DNA of 64,000 nt, taken from Litoribacter populi. Lineage in GTDB: Bacteria > Bacteroidota > Bacteroidia > Cytophagales > Cyclobacteriaceae. The position numbers and the translations under genes are program-made. The stretch lies in the NCBI RefSeq assembly GCF_007483685.1, contig NZ_VMKN01000001.1, positions 1,786,393 to 1,850,392 on the forward strand, given 5' to 3'. Of this stretch, positions 43,399-53,105 are shown one piece after another. How positions within the stretch are numbered: position 1 is the stretch's first letter; every line of letters starts with the position of its first letter. The notes below the pieces were generated by a model, which saw only the letters and a list, made by a program, of their open reading frames with translations, made no database searches and had not been told where the DNA came from.

Positions 43399-46271
43399 AC
43401 GGAAGCACATTAGAACAAAATATTGATCGTCCCCAACGCTTTTGGGTGTTGACAGGTTTATCCCTCGTCTCAGTCCTATTAATTTTATTTTTAGGCTACC
43501 TGTTTTATGCTGCCCTTTCCTCAAACCTAATTGAGACCAAAGAGGAACTGCTTAAGAAACAGACCGAGATGGCTGCCAACGAGGCCCAAAGAAAATTCAA
43601 CTCCCTTGAGGAGGATATAATCTATTATGCTAGTATACTAGAAAGCATGCATGGTGCTAGCATTGACGAGGGAGCAAACGAAGTCAGAACCCGCAGATTG
43701 CTTAATAATTATTCCAACCTTATCGATCAAATGGTGGTACAGCACCCCGCTGTGGATGGCCTTATTATTTATTCGACCCAAAAGGATAATCATATCAGTC
43801 GTAAGATCTCTACTGAAGTACTAAAATATGATCCGCGTGAGAGTTTTATAATTACTACTCCAGTTTACAATATTAGGGTTATCGTAAAGGTTAATCTGGA
43901 AAATTATTTTCAAAATCATGTCGGTAGTTACTATCTAGGTAGCCAGGGTTACAAGGCACTTTATACCATGGATACCTTTCAGATCCTTAATGGCACCGCC
44001 GACCATCATGAAATTGAATATTCCCCATCCCTTTCTCAGAAAATAAGTTACGATGTGGTGGCTGGACTGAAAGGTAACTATGAAGGGACCATTATTAAAG
44101 ACGGAGAAGAAACACGGGTTTTAGCAGCCCAATACCCTTTTAAACTCAGGCAACTCAACCATCAGTATGCCTTTGTTTTTTTTCTTGAAAAAAGCTCCAT
44201 AGTATCGGGGATCTATGAAGCCTACTTTTACCTTTTTGCCCTTCTGTTTGTTCTGTTGTGTGTTTTGTTGATCATGTTGTTCAAGTTTTCCAAAGAAACC
44301 ACAGAAAGTTATCAACTACTTAGCAGTACTACTTCGGAGCTAAACCAGTTGTTCAGACAGCAGACAATGTTGTTGCAAGAGTCCAATAGTTTTGTTTATT
44401 ACCATGATGCTAAAGGTAAGATCTTTAAGGTAAGCGAAAATATTGAATCAGTCTTAGGTTATTCCGAAGACGATTTCATGGACAATTTTCGTAAAATTTT
44501 CCCCCATAATGAGCTTCGACACGTAAGACAAAAGGCTAAGGAAGCAGTCAAATCTCATAAAGACTATTTGCATTTTGAATGTGATTTGGTCAAAAAGAAT
44601 GGTGAAGTGATCCGTACTAAAAACTTTGAGAGACTTTATTATGGTGACAATGGACAACTTTCGGGAAGTGTGGGTATCTGCACCGACATTACGGAGAAGC
44701 ACTTAGCTGAACAAGATATTATTAAAAGCGAAAATACGCTGAGGTCGGTACTGGAGAGTATTCCAGATATTGTATTTATTTACGACAACTACGGTGTTTT
44801 CTTAGATTACCACGTCAAAGATGCCAGCATGCTTCTCATGCCTCCAGAAGAATGCTTAGGCATCTCTATATTGGAAGTCCTTCCTGGTCCGTACAATGTG
44901 GAAATGATGGAGGCCTTGGAAAGAACAGCTGAAAGTGGTGAAATGCAGACTCGGGAGATGCAGGTTTATCTTCAGGGTGGGAAAAAATATTTTGAGATAA
45001 GGTTTATCAAATTGGATGATGAGAGGGTAATGTCCCTTGGTCGCGACGTGACAAGCCAGCGATTGCTTGAGAAAGGGCTTCGAGAAGCCAAAGAAGCTGC
45101 TGAGTCTGCAAGTAGAGCTAAGAGTGATTTCCTGGCAAACATGAGCCACGAGATTCGGACGCCTATGAATGGTCTTTTGGGCATGATTGGTCTACTGGCT
45201 AATACCAAGCTTTCAACCGAGCAGAAAAGGTTTATCCAAGTCATCCGTGATTCGGGTGATAGTTTGTTGACCATCATCAAAGACATACTCGATTATTCTA
45301 AAATTGAAGCAGGAAAACTTGAGCTGAACCTTACGGACATTAACTTCCGCGAGCAGGTAAATAAAGTGGTTAATATATTTTCAGCTTTGGTGGCGGAGAA
45401 AAAAATTAACCTTAAACTTGAAATTGAAAAATCTACCCCTAACTGGATTTTGATGGATAGGGACAAATTGTTCCAGATTCTATTCAACCTTGTTGGGAAT
45501 GCTGTCAAATTTACTCCTAAGGAAGGTGATATTACCATAAAGGTAACTAGCGAGCAGATTCTAAATTCCAACATTATGCTTTACTTTACTGTGAGTGATA
45601 CAGGTATTGGAATTCCAGAGGATAAAATAGCAACTTTGACTGATCCATTTACCCAGGTGGATGGCTCTAAGACTAGAGAGTATACTGGAACTGGGTTGGG
45701 ACTTGCGATTGCTAATAAATTGATTGAGCTTATGGGTGGAAGTCTTCATATTGAAAGTGAAGAAGGTAAAGGCTCAAGTTTCTCATTTACGCTATTTGTA
45801 ACCGTAGGCGAAAAGCCGATTGATAAGTCAGAATCAGCAAGCCAGACAGAGGTAAATCTTCCGGAGGAAAATTTGAGTGCGTTGTCTGAAAAATATCCTC
45901 TTAAAATTCTAATGGCAGAGGATAATGAGATCAACATTCAGTTTATGTCTATTATTTTCAAACAAATGGGGTATATCCCTGATTTTGCGAAGAATGGTGT
46001 GGAGGCAGTAGCAATGTGTAAGAGCAAGAAATATGATTTGATCTTCATGGACAATCAGATGCCTAAAATGAACGGACTGGAGGCCACAAAAGCCATTCGG
46101 GAAATGGAAGGTGATCATAAGCCCACTATAGTAGGCTTATCAGCAAATATTTTCAAAGATGAAATTGAAAAAGCTTATGAGGCCGGTATGGATGATTACC
46201 TTACAAAGCCAGTCAAAATAGATCAGATCGCTGAGCGAATCAAAATCAGTTACCAAAACATATACGGATAA
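43395..46271 (+). CDS. Hybrid sensor histidine kinase/response regulator
   Basis: A 958-residue membrane two-component hybrid. GTG start, fixed by overlap with the lipoprotein stop. Two membrane helices (about 17-40 and 274-300) enclose a periplasmic Cache-like domain. Then come two PAS domains (about 325-440 and 445-560), HisKA with His585 in MSHEIRTPMNGLLGM, HATPase (NLVGNAVKFTP, VSDTGIGIPED, GTGLGLAIANKL) and a C-terminal receiver with Asp886 in DLIFMDNQMPKMNG and a conserved Lys (YLTKPVK). No output domain is present, so the phosphate should pass on to another protein or the receiver acts by binding. It ends at a terminator shared with the convergent E2 gene. Confidence 0.94.
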   Translation: MNGSTLEQNIDRPQRFWVLTGLSLVSVLLILFLGYLFYAALSSNLIETKEELLKKQTEMAANEAQRKFNSLEEDIIYYASILESMHGASIDEGANEVRTRRLLNNYSNLIDQMVVQHPAVDGLIIYSTQKDNHISRKISTEVLKYDPRESFIITTPVYNIRVIVKVNLENYFQNHVGSYYLGSQGYKALYTMDTFQILNGTADHHEIEYSPSLSQKISYDVVAGLKGNYEGTIIKDGEETRVLAAQYPFKLRQLNHQYAFVFFLEKSSIVSGIYEAYFYLFALLFVLLCVLLIMLFKFSKETTESYQLLSSTTSELNQLFRQQTMLLQESNSFVYYHDAKGKIFKVSENIESVLGYSEDDFMDNFRKIFPHNELRHVRQKAKEAVKSHKDYLHFECDLVKKNGEVIRTKNFERLYYGDNGQLSGSVGICTDITEKHLAEQDIIKSENTLRSVLESIPDIVFIYDNYGVFLDYHVKDASMLLMPPEECLGISILEVLPGPYNVEMMEALERTAESGEMQTREMQVYLQGGKKYFEIRFIKLDDERVMSLGRDVTSQRLLEKGLREAKEAAESASRAKSDFLANMSHEIRTPMNGLLGMIGLLANTKLSTEQKRFIQVIRDSGDSLLTIIKDILDYSKIEAGKLELNLTDINFREQVNKVVNIFSALVAEKKINLKLEIEKSTPNWILMDRDKLFQILFNLVGNAVKFTPKEGDITIKVTSEQILNSNIMLYFTVSDTGIGIPEDKIATLTDPFTQVDGSKTREYTGTGLGLAIANKLIELMGGSLHIESEEGKGSSFSFTLFVTVGEKPIDKSESASQTEVNLPEENLSALSEKYPLKILMAEDNEINIQFMSIIFKQMGYIPDFAKNGVEAVAMCKSKKYDLIFMDNQMPKMNGLEATKAIREMEGDHKPTIVGLSANIFKDEIEKAYEAGMDDYLTKPVKIDQIAERIKISYQNIYG

Positions 46272-46302
46272 AAAAACCGAGATGAAAGTCTCGGTTTTTT
46301 TG
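46270..46302. terminator. Bidirectional terminator between the hybrid kinase and E2 genes
   Basis: Stem AAACCGAGA / TCTCGGTTT with a 6-nt loop. T run on the plus strand and a matching A run (T run on the minus strand) on the other side. Confidence 0.88.
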
Positions 46303-46320
46303 TTAATATTTAAATAGCAT

Positions 46321-47643
46321 TTAAATATTGGTATTTAAATCGAAAGCCTCTAAGTATTCAGCCACTCTTTTCACAAACTGTCCCCCCAAAGAACCATCCA
46401 CTACTCTGTGGTCATAGGAATGGGATAGGAACATCTTGTGTCTAATGGCGATTACATCACCTGTTGGGGTTTCGACCACCGCAGGTTTTTTGGTGATAGC
46501 ACCTACCGCCAAGATGGCAACTTGAGGCTGCATGATGATAGGTGTACCCATTACATTACCAAAAGAGCCTACATTTGACACAGTATAAGTGCCTCCTGAA
46601 AGCTCATCTGGAGAAAGCTTATTGACCCTTGCTCGGCTTGCCAAATCGTTGATCTTCTTGGAAAGTCCAGTTAGGTTGAGTTGGTCTGCATTTCTTATTA
46701 CAGGCACAATAAGATTGCCCGATGGTAGAGCTACCGCTACACCAATATTGATGTCTTTTCTCTTGATGATCTTGTCCCAATCTACTGAAATGTTGATCAT
46801 TGGGAAGTCCTGTATTGCTTTGGCTACAGCTTCAACGAAGAATGGAGTAAAAGTTAGTGCCTCTCCATGCTTTTGCTTGTAGCTGTTCTTTACTTTATTT
46901 CTCCACAGTACAATATTGGTCACGTCTGCTTCCACAAATGAGGTCACATGTGGGGAAATACGCTTAGAATCCACCATTCTTTCTGCAATCATTTTGCGCA
47001 TCCTGTCCATTTCGATGATCTCATCTCCAGCATTTACGCTCACGTTTACTTTTGGAGCTGGTGTTGGGGCAGCTGGTTGAGTGGTGGCGGCTTGTGTAGA
47101 CTGAGAAACGGCTTGTGGTGCGCTTTTTCTATGCTTCACATAGGCAAGCATGTCATTTTTGGTCACACGGCCTGATTTACCGGATCCTTGAATTGAAGCA
47201 AGTTCTGACCTGCTGATCCCTTCTTCCTTGGCAATCGAAAGTACAAGTGGAGAATAAAATCTGTCATCACCCTCACCAGAGTTTGCAGGTTGGGAAACAA
47301 TCGTAGAGGTTTGGCTTGGCGCAGCAGCTAAAAGTTCCTCTTTTTCTTCTTTTGGTACTTGAGAAGTAGCGGCTGCAGGGGCACTTGTGCCGTTTGATTC
47401 GCCTTCAATCTCAATGATGGCAATTGGTGCACCAACGGCTACTACGTCGCCTTCTTTTACTAAAATCTGTTTAAGTACGCCTGCATGAGTGGCTGGAACT
47501 TCGGTGTCCACTTTGTCAGTGGCCACTTCCAACACAGATTCATCTTGTTCGATAGCATCCCCCTCGCTTTTCAGCCAAGTAAGGATGGTACCCTCAATAA
47601 TGCTCTCACCCATTTTGGGCATCACCATTTCTACTGTTGCCAT
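46321..47643 (-). CDS. 2-Oxoacid dehydrogenase E2 (dihydrolipoamide acyltransferase)
   Basis: A 440-residue core subunit of a 2-oxoacid dehydrogenase complex. Order: lipoyl domain (ATDKVDTEVPA with the lipoylated Lys, residues about 35-50), an Ala/Pro/Gln-rich linker, the peripheral E1/E3-binding domain (FYSPLVLSIAKEEGISRSELASIQGSG), a second Ala/Pro linker and the catalytic domain ending in SHSYDHRVVDGSLGGQF, where His is the acyl-transfer base. The DKVDTEVPA lipoyl loop is shared with branched-chain and pyruvate-type E2s as well as 2-oxoglutarate E2s, so the specific complex is left open. No E1 or E3 gene is adjacent. Confidence 0.92.
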   Translation of the reverse strand: MATVEMVMPKMGESIIEGTILTWLKSEGDAIEQDESVLEVATDKVDTEVPATHAGVLKQILVKEGDVVAVGAPIAIIEIEGESNGTSAPAAATSQVPKEEKEELLAAAPSQTSTIVSQPANSGEGDDRFYSPLVLSIAKEEGISRSELASIQGSGKSGRVTKNDMLAYVKHRKSAPQAVSQSTQAATTQPAAPTPAPKVNVSVNAGDEIIEMDRMRKMIAERMVDSKRISPHVTSFVEADVTNIVLWRNKVKNSYKQKHGEALTFTPFFVEAVAKAIQDFPMINISVDWDKIIKRKDINIGVAVALPSGNLIVPVIRNADQLNLTGLSKKINDLASRARVNKLSPDELSGGTYTVSNVGSFGNVMGTPIIMQPQVAILAVGAITKKPAVVETPTGDVIAIRHKMFLSHSYDHRVVDGSLGGQFVKRVAEYLEAFDLNTNI

Positions 47644-47726
47644 ATGAAAATTATTTAATTGGGTTTATTTCTGAATTTTAAAATTAAATTTTAATTCCTG
47701 CTTTCCAAAATCATTCAGGTAAAAAT

Positions 47727-48983
47727 TCATTCTGTTATTTGATTTATTTCCAATCTAAGCAAATTCAAAACCGAAATTGCTGATAGCTGGATATTGATCA
47801 ACCTATCATCGGTCAATTGCAACCGCTTAGTTCTTACTCCGGTTTCTGATGCGCAGGCAATCCAGACAGTACCAACTGGCTTTTCATCAGAGCCACCACC
47901 GGGACCAGCCACCCCGCTGCTGGCAAGACCATAGTCCGCTCCGAATTTATCTCGAACAGCCATTGCCATCTCTACCACCGTTTCTTCGCTCACAGCACCG
48001 TGATCCACCAGGGTCTGTGAATTAACACCTAAAATCTGTTCCTTAAACTGATTGTGATAAGGCACAATGCTACCGCTAAAGTAGGCGCTAGATCCTGCCA
48101 CACTCGTAATCAGGTGAGAAATATATCCCCCTGTACAGCTCTCGGCTAAAGCTACAGTTTTATTTTGACTCCTCAAAAGTTGCCCTACAGCTTCTTCCAA
48201 ACTCGTGTTATCAAAACCATAAATATACTTTCCTGCTAAAGGTTGCAGCTTTTCTATTTGCTCTTTAACCTCAATCGCCAATTTTTTTTCATCCTCTCCA
48301 AACGCAGTTAACCGGAGCCTAACCAGTCCGATGGAAGGCAAATAAGCGAGCTTGATGTGAGGTGGCAAAGCCTCTTCCCATTCGCTTACTTTATCAGCAA
48401 GCCAACTCTCCCCAATGCCTACAGTCTTTACCACTTTATGATAAATGACAGGCAGGGAAAAACGCTTTTTTAATTGTGGAAATACAAAGGTTTCCATCAG
48501 CTTTTTCATCTCATGAGGTACACCAGGCATGGACATCCAAAGCGTGTTGTTTTCCTCAAACCACATGCCTGGGGCCGTACCCATGGTGTTTGGAACATAG
48601 GTGCATTTTGTGGGAAGATGTGCTTGTAGAATATTTAGCTCAGTAAGCTCCCTGCCTCGTTTTTCAAAATAAGATTTTACCGCCTCTAAGGCTTCTGGTA
48701 CAAGTTCAATTTTGCATTGAAAATATTTTGCCAACACAGGTTTAGTAAGGTCGTCTTTGGTAGGGCCCAAACCTCCTGTGATCAAGACAATATCCGCTCG
48801 CTTTTCAGCTGCTTCAAATGCCTCTAATATTGCCTTTTCCTCATCACTAAGGGTAGCCCTATGAACCACTCGAACTGCAATGTCCGTCAGCTGTTGGCTT
48901 ATCCACAGGCTATTAGTATCCATGATTTGACCGTACAGGAGTTCATCGCCTATAGCCAAGATCTCTGCTCTAATTTCTCTCAT
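47727..48983 (-). CDS. cinA: CinA family protein (nicotinamide-nucleotide amidase)
   Basis: A 418-residue cytoplasmic enzyme combining an N-terminal molybdopterin-binding-like (COG1058) domain (AEILAIGDELLYGQIMDTNS, ITGGLGPTKDDLT) and a C-terminal amidohydrolase domain (ALAESCTGGYISHLITSVAGSSAYFSGSIVPY, SGVAGPGGGSDEKPVGTVWIA). It deamidates NMN in pyridine nucleotide salvage and may cleave ADP-ribose. Ten bases separate it from folA upstream on the same strand. Confidence 0.95.
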   Translation of the reverse strand: MREIRAEILAIGDELLYGQIMDTNSLWISQQLTDIAVRVVHRATLSDEEKAILEAFEAAEKRADIVLITGGLGPTKDDLTKPVLAKYFQCKIELVPEALEAVKSYFEKRGRELTELNILQAHLPTKCTYVPNTMGTAPGMWFEENNTLWMSMPGVPHEMKKLMETFVFPQLKKRFSLPVIYHKVVKTVGIGESWLADKVSEWEEALPPHIKLAYLPSIGLVRLRLTAFGEDEKKLAIEVKEQIEKLQPLAGKYIYGFDNTSLEEAVGQLLRSQNKTVALAESCTGGYISHLITSVAGSSAYFSGSIVPYHNQFKEQILGVNSQTLVDHGAVSEETVVEMAMAVRDKFGADYGLASSGVAGPGGGSDEKPVGTVWIACASETGVRTKRLQLTDDRLINIQLSAISVLNLLRLEINQITE

Positions 48984-48992
48984 GACTTACGG

Positions 48993-49487
48993 CTATTTTC
49001 TTTTGTAAAAAGCAATGTCAAACGAGTATTCGTTTTTTTCGCTTTGCTCAAAATGTTCGCGCTGGGTTTCTTTCCAATTTTCCCAATCTAATTCAGGAAA
49101 AAAAGTGTCTCCCTGTGGTTTGGCTTTAACTTCCGTTATGACCATTTCATCTACTTGAGGCAGGGCCATTTTATAGATTTCACCCCCGCCGGCAATAAAA
49201 ACTTTTTCCAGCCCTAACTTTTTCCCTAAAGAAAATGCTTGATCAAGAGATTGCACACAATAATGGCCTTCAGGGACGGTGTAATTTTCTTTTCTGGTTA
49301 CCACTATTGAAGTGCGGTTAGGAAGGGGCTTGCCCATGGATTCAAAAGTCTTACGGCCCATTATCAGATGTTGGCCTAGTGTGGTTCTTTTGAAATGCTT
49401 AAGATCGTCAGAGAGTTTCCAGACAAGATCATTATTTTTGCCGATTACATTGTTTTCGGCTTTAGCTACAATCAGAGAGACTTTCAA
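48993..49487 (-). CDS. folA: Dihydrofolate reductase
   Basis: A 164-residue NADPH-dependent enzyme that regenerates tetrahydrofolate for thymidylate and purine synthesis. Family blocks: KVSLIVAKAENNVIGKNNDLVWKLSDDLKHFK (catalytic acidic residue in the helix), GRKTFESMGKPLPNRTSIVVTR (cofactor loop) and VFIAGGGEIYKMAL. The start is a TTG (49485-49487): an in-frame TAA lies 12 nt upstream and the protein begins just where DHFRs do. It is followed 9 bp later by cinA, a common Bacteroidota pairing. Confidence 0.94.
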   Translation of the reverse strand: MKVSLIVAKAENNVIGKNNDLVWKLSDDLKHFKRTTLGQHLIMGRKTFESMGKPLPNRTSIVVTRKENYTVPEGHYCVQSLDQAFSLGKKLGLEKVFIAGGGEIYKMALPQVDEMVITEVKAKPQGDTFFPELDWENWKETQREHFEQSEKNEYSFDIAFYKRK

Positions 49488-49551
49488 TTCAAAAATGCTT
49501 TAAGTTGTACAAGTTATCCTTCTTAGAAGGTTATGTCAATTAAATGGAATT

Positions 49552-50475
49552 CTATTGCAATTTGTTTCCCCTCAAAAATTCCTCAACCCCCATACGCTTT
49601 TTGCCCTGTAACTGCAATTCTTTTATACCCAATAAATTGTCTTGGGTGTGAAAATGTATGTAATGTTTTCCATCTGAATCAAAGGTCCCCGGATTGGAAT
49701 TTGATAATTTTTCCAATACTTCACTGGCGAAAATTTTACAGGACTTGCCATCAATCTCCGTCCAGGCAGCAGGGTAGGGACTTAACCCTCTGATGTGATT
49801 GTGAATATCTTCAGCCGACTGGTCCCAGTTGATCATACACGTTTCTTTGAAGATTTTTGGAGCCTCATGATGGGCTCGGCTTTCGTCCTGGGGTGTAGGA
49901 TTGACAGAGCCTTCCTGAATAGCCTCAACAGTTTTTAAAACAAGTTTTGCCCCTCTTTCCATTAATCGTACATAAAGTGAACCGACGTTATCATCTGGTT
50001 GAATTGGTTCTGTTTCCTGAAAAATAAGGTTTCCGGTATCGATCTGGTGTTTTAAAAAGAATGTAGTTACACCAGTTTCTTTTTCCCCATTCATTATGGC
50101 CCAATTGATAGGTGCCGCACCACGATAATTAGGCAACAGTGAAGCGTGAAGATTGAATGTGCCTTTGGCGGGCATATTCCAAACAGCCTCCGGCAACATG
50201 CGAAAAGCTACGACAATCTGCAGATCAGCCTTATATGAACGAAGTTCCTCTAGGAATTCCGGATCTTTCAGGTTTGTTGGCTGGAGTACAGGCAGATCAT
50301 GTTTCAATGCAGCCTCTTTGACGGGGGAGGGGATTAGTTTCTGTCCTCTTCCCTTGGGCCTGTCGGGAGCGGTGATCACCGCTACCACATTCCAGCCATT
50401 TTCTACCAATATATCTAATGAAGGCACCGCAAATTCTGGCGTGCCCATATATATAATCCGAAGTGTTTTTTCCAT
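49552..50475 (-). CDS. fmt: Methionyl-tRNA formyltransferase
   Basis: A 307-residue enzyme that formylates initiator Met-tRNA. Motifs: IIYMGTPEFAVPSLDIL, the folate-binding SLLPNYRGAAPINWAI (catalytic Asn, His and Asp region), GVTTFFLKHQIDTGNLI, and a C-terminal OB-like domain. No def gene is adjacent. The 64 bp to folA on the same strand hold no terminator, so read-through into folA-cinA is possible. Confidence 0.96.
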   Translation of the reverse strand: MEKTLRIIYMGTPEFAVPSLDILVENGWNVVAVITAPDRPKGRGQKLIPSPVKEAALKHDLPVLQPTNLKDPEFLEELRSYKADLQIVVAFRMLPEAVWNMPAKGTFNLHASLLPNYRGAAPINWAIMNGEKETGVTTFFLKHQIDTGNLIFQETEPIQPDDNVGSLYVRLMERGAKLVLKTVEAIQEGSVNPTPQDESRAHHEAPKIFKETCMINWDQSAEDIHNHIRGLSPYPAAWTEIDGKSCKIFASEVLEKLSNSNPGTFDSDGKHYIHFHTQDNLLGIKELQLQGKKRMGVEEFLRGNKLQ

Positions 50476-50581
50476 AATACTTATAACTTTCCTATTGAAA
50501 AGGCCTTTTCCTGTTCAATATTACGATTTTTTGAGCAAATCGTCCCCGTGCTTACTGGACTAAGCAGTAATATTTAGGTTA

Positions 50582-50613
50582 TAAAAAAAAAAGATGGACA
50601 TATCTGTCCATCT
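50582..50613 (-). terminator. Rho-independent terminator of the NamZ-like gene
   Basis: 9-bp stem AGATGGACA / TGTCCATCT (50592-50600 and 50605-50613), 4-nt loop, T9 on the minus strand. Confidence 0.88.
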
Positions 50614-50638
50614 CTCATTAATAACATTCAGAAGGTAT

Positions 50639-51838
50639 CTAATATAGAAGGTATTTAGACCTCATTTTTTCATATTCGCTCAGGTCCTTTTCCCATGAGG
50701 CCCGTATATCTTTTTCTGGTTTACCAGCAAGGATGTCTTTTCTCAATTGATCCGTGCCGGCAAGCTTGTCAAAGAAGGCGTTGAAAAACTTTTCCTTCTT
50801 ACCAGACTTATTATAAGCATCAAGTAAATAGGTTAGGGTAAATTGGTGGGATAAATCCTCATTTCTCAAATCCTTACCATAGCAGGTTTTATCCTGATGG
50901 GGAGGGTTTTTGGACATACCTGTGATGCTTTTTGGGGTGAAGCTGAAATCTCCGAAGCTTTCATCCGGGTAGCCATACACTTGAAAAGGAAAAGTGGTGC
51001 CTCTTCCCAAGCTGATATCCGTACCTTCAAAATAGCAAAGTGATGGATACAATCTAATCGAAATGTCGTTAGGCAAGTTTGGTGAGGGCTTGACAGGTAA
51101 GGAGTAAGCCTGAGAGTGGTCCCAGTTTTCAGCCTTGATAATAGTTATGTCCGCTTTCACCTTGTTTTTCAACCAACCTTCTCCATTGATCATTTGTGCA
51201 AGCTCTCCTACAGTGAGTCCATGAACAACTGGTATGGGGTGCATTCCTACAAAACTGGTAAAGCCTTCTTTTAGTACTGGGCCATCTACATAATCTCCGT
51301 TTGGATTAGGCCTGTCCAGGATGATCACCGGGATGTTTTGCTCTGCAGCGGCTTCCATGACATAATGAAGGGTGCTGATATAGGTGTAAAATCTAACACC
51401 AACATCTTGCAGGTCATAGATCAAAATATCAATCCCTGACAACGCCTCTTTGCTTGGCTTTTTGTTGTTGCCATATAGCGAGATTACGGGCAGACCTGTT
51501 TTCTGGTCTACTTCATTTTCCACTTTCTCCCCGGCATCGGCATCACCTCTAAATCCATGCTCAGGCACATATACTTTTTTCACCTTTTGATTTTTTCCAA
51601 GGAGAAAATCCACTAGATGGAGGTTGTCTTGTTGTGTCAAAATAGAGGTTTGGTTCACCACCATGCCAATATTTTTGCCATCAATCATGTGAAGGTATTC
51701 ATCATGTCGATCCGCTCCGGTAATGGCGGTGTTTTGATTTTCCTGTTCGTCTTCTGACATACGGTTTTCCGCAGGGCTGCAAAAAGCCAAGGTGTTGACT
51801 AAAAAACCTAGGATAAATATTAATTTTAAATGCTTCAT
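50639..51838 (-). CDS. DUF1343 / NamZ-type exo-beta-N-acetylmuramidase, lipoprotein
   Basis: A 399-residue lipoprotein (MKHLKLIFILGFLVNTLAFC, Cys at the lipobox) with the DUF1343 fold. The family includes NamZ, which removes terminal N-acetylmuramic acid from peptidoglycan fragments. Blocks seen: VNQTSIL, YVPEHGFRGDADAGE, LPVISLYGN, DLQDVGVRFYTYISTLHYVMEAA, LDRPNPNG and KPSPNLPND. ATG at 51838 is preferred to a start at 51850 because the signal peptide follows. It diverges from the permease gene with only about 40 bp between starts. Confidence 0.9.
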   Translation of the reverse strand: MKHLKLIFILGFLVNTLAFCSPAENRMSEDEQENQNTAITGADRHDEYLHMIDGKNIGMVVNQTSILTQQDNLHLVDFLLGKNQKVKKVYVPEHGFRGDADAGEKVENEVDQKTGLPVISLYGNNKKPSKEALSGIDILIYDLQDVGVRFYTYISTLHYVMEAAAEQNIPVIILDRPNPNGDYVDGPVLKEGFTSFVGMHPIPVVHGLTVGELAQMINGEGWLKNKVKADITIIKAENWDHSQAYSLPVKPSPNLPNDISIRLYPSLCYFEGTDISLGRGTTFPFQVYGYPDESFGDFSFTPKSITGMSKNPPHQDKTCYGKDLRNEDLSHQFTLTYLLDAYNKSGKKEKFFNAFFDKLAGTDQLRKDILAGKPEKDIRASWEKDLSEYEKMRSKYLLY

Positions 51839-51878
51839 GTTAATTTGCAAAGGATTTTAAACAAAATAAAACAACTCC

Positions 51879-53096
51879 TTGAACCTTTCCTATTTCATTG
51901 CCAAAAGAATTAGCTTTAAAAGGACCGGCGGTTTTACTGGCACCATACACAATATCGCTGTAGCCAGTATATCAATAGGTTTGGCCATATTGCTGATTGC
52001 TTTCTTGATTTTAGGCGGTTTCAGGCATGTGATTGCTGAAAAGGTCTTCTCATTTACAGGGCATTATCAAGTGCACCGCTTTTCGGCAGGAAATATCTTG
52101 GACGACACCCCCACATCCAAAAACAGTCAATTTTATAAAAATTACCAGGATATTCCCTACATATCCCACGTGCAGGAATTTGCCCAGAAGCCGGGTCTGC
52201 TCAAAGGCGATGAGGAAGTGGAAGGCGTAATTCTCAAAGGGGTGGGGGAGAGTTTTGATGTGGAAACTTTTTCAACATCTCTTAAGGAAGGACGCTTTAT
52301 CAATTTTGACGACCAAGCTGCTTCTAACGAAATACTGGTCAGTCGAACCATAGCCAATAAGCTTTTGCTTTCAGTTGGGGATAAAATCACCATGTATTTT
52401 GTGCAGGATCCTCCACGATACAGAAGGTTTGACGTGGTTGGGATTTATGAAACGTTTTTAGAGGATTTTGACGACAGGATCATCATTGGCGACATACAGA
52501 CCATCCGAAACCTCAATGGTTGGAGCAAGGATAAAGTCGGCGGTTTTGAGGTCTTTATCCATGACCCTAGCAAAATTGATCAATACGCCGATGACTTTTA
52601 TGACTGGGTGGACTATGATCTCAATGTGGTTAAAGTTACAGATAAGTATATTCAGATTTTTGATTGGCTGCTATTACTCAATAATAATGTGTATGTCTTT
52701 TTGGTTTTGATCCTCTTTGTGGCTGCCTTCAATATGGTTTCCATATTGTTTATCCTTATCATGGAAAGAACCCAAATGATTGGAGTTTTGAAAGCCTTGG
52801 GGTCACGCAACCGTCAGATTAGAAGGATTTTTGTATGGAACGGGATTAGGATTATTGGCCGGGGGATGTTGATAGGCAACCTTATCGGGCTTGGATTTGG
52901 CTTTATACAGGACAAGTTTAGGATTATCAAGCTGGACCCGGAGAATTATTACATGGACTATGTGCCCGTACACTGGGAATGGGCTTATTTGATTGGGTTG
53001 AATGTACTCATTGTGGTGGTAACCACAGCCGTGCTGTTTATTCCGGCTATGATGATTGCTAATGTAAAGCCAATAAAAGCAATCAGGTTTGATTAA
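51879..53096 (+). CDS. LolC/LolE-type ABC transporter permease
   Basis: A 405-residue inner-membrane permease of the lipoprotein-release (LolCDE) class, moving lipoproteins to the outer membrane. Four membrane helices (about 25-50, 265-290, 310-345, 370-395) with a large periplasmic domain between the first two, as in FtsX-like permeases; ERTQMIGVLKALGSRNRQIRRIF is the conserved cytoplasmic loop that contacts the ATPase. The start is a TTG: an in-frame stop lies 12 nt upstream and no ATG is available, yet the sequence MNLSYFIAKRISF begins as in its relatives. The partner ATPase is not adjacent. Confidence 0.93.
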   Translation: MNLSYFIAKRISFKRTGGFTGTIHNIAVASISIGLAILLIAFLILGGFRHVIAEKVFSFTGHYQVHRFSAGNILDDTPTSKNSQFYKNYQDIPYISHVQEFAQKPGLLKGDEEVEGVILKGVGESFDVETFSTSLKEGRFINFDDQAASNEILVSRTIANKLLLSVGDKITMYFVQDPPRYRRFDVVGIYETFLEDFDDRIIIGDIQTIRNLNGWSKDKVGGFEVFIHDPSKIDQYADDFYDWVDYDLNVVKVTDKYIQIFDWLLLLNNNVYVFLVLILFVAAFNMVSILFILIMERTQMIGVLKALGSRNRQIRRIFVWNGIRIIGRGMLIGNLIGLGFGFIQDKFRIIKLDPENYYMDYVPVHWEWAYLIGLNVLIVVVTTAVLFIPAMMIANVKPIKAIRFD

Positions 53097-53105
53097 AGGA
53101 GCATT

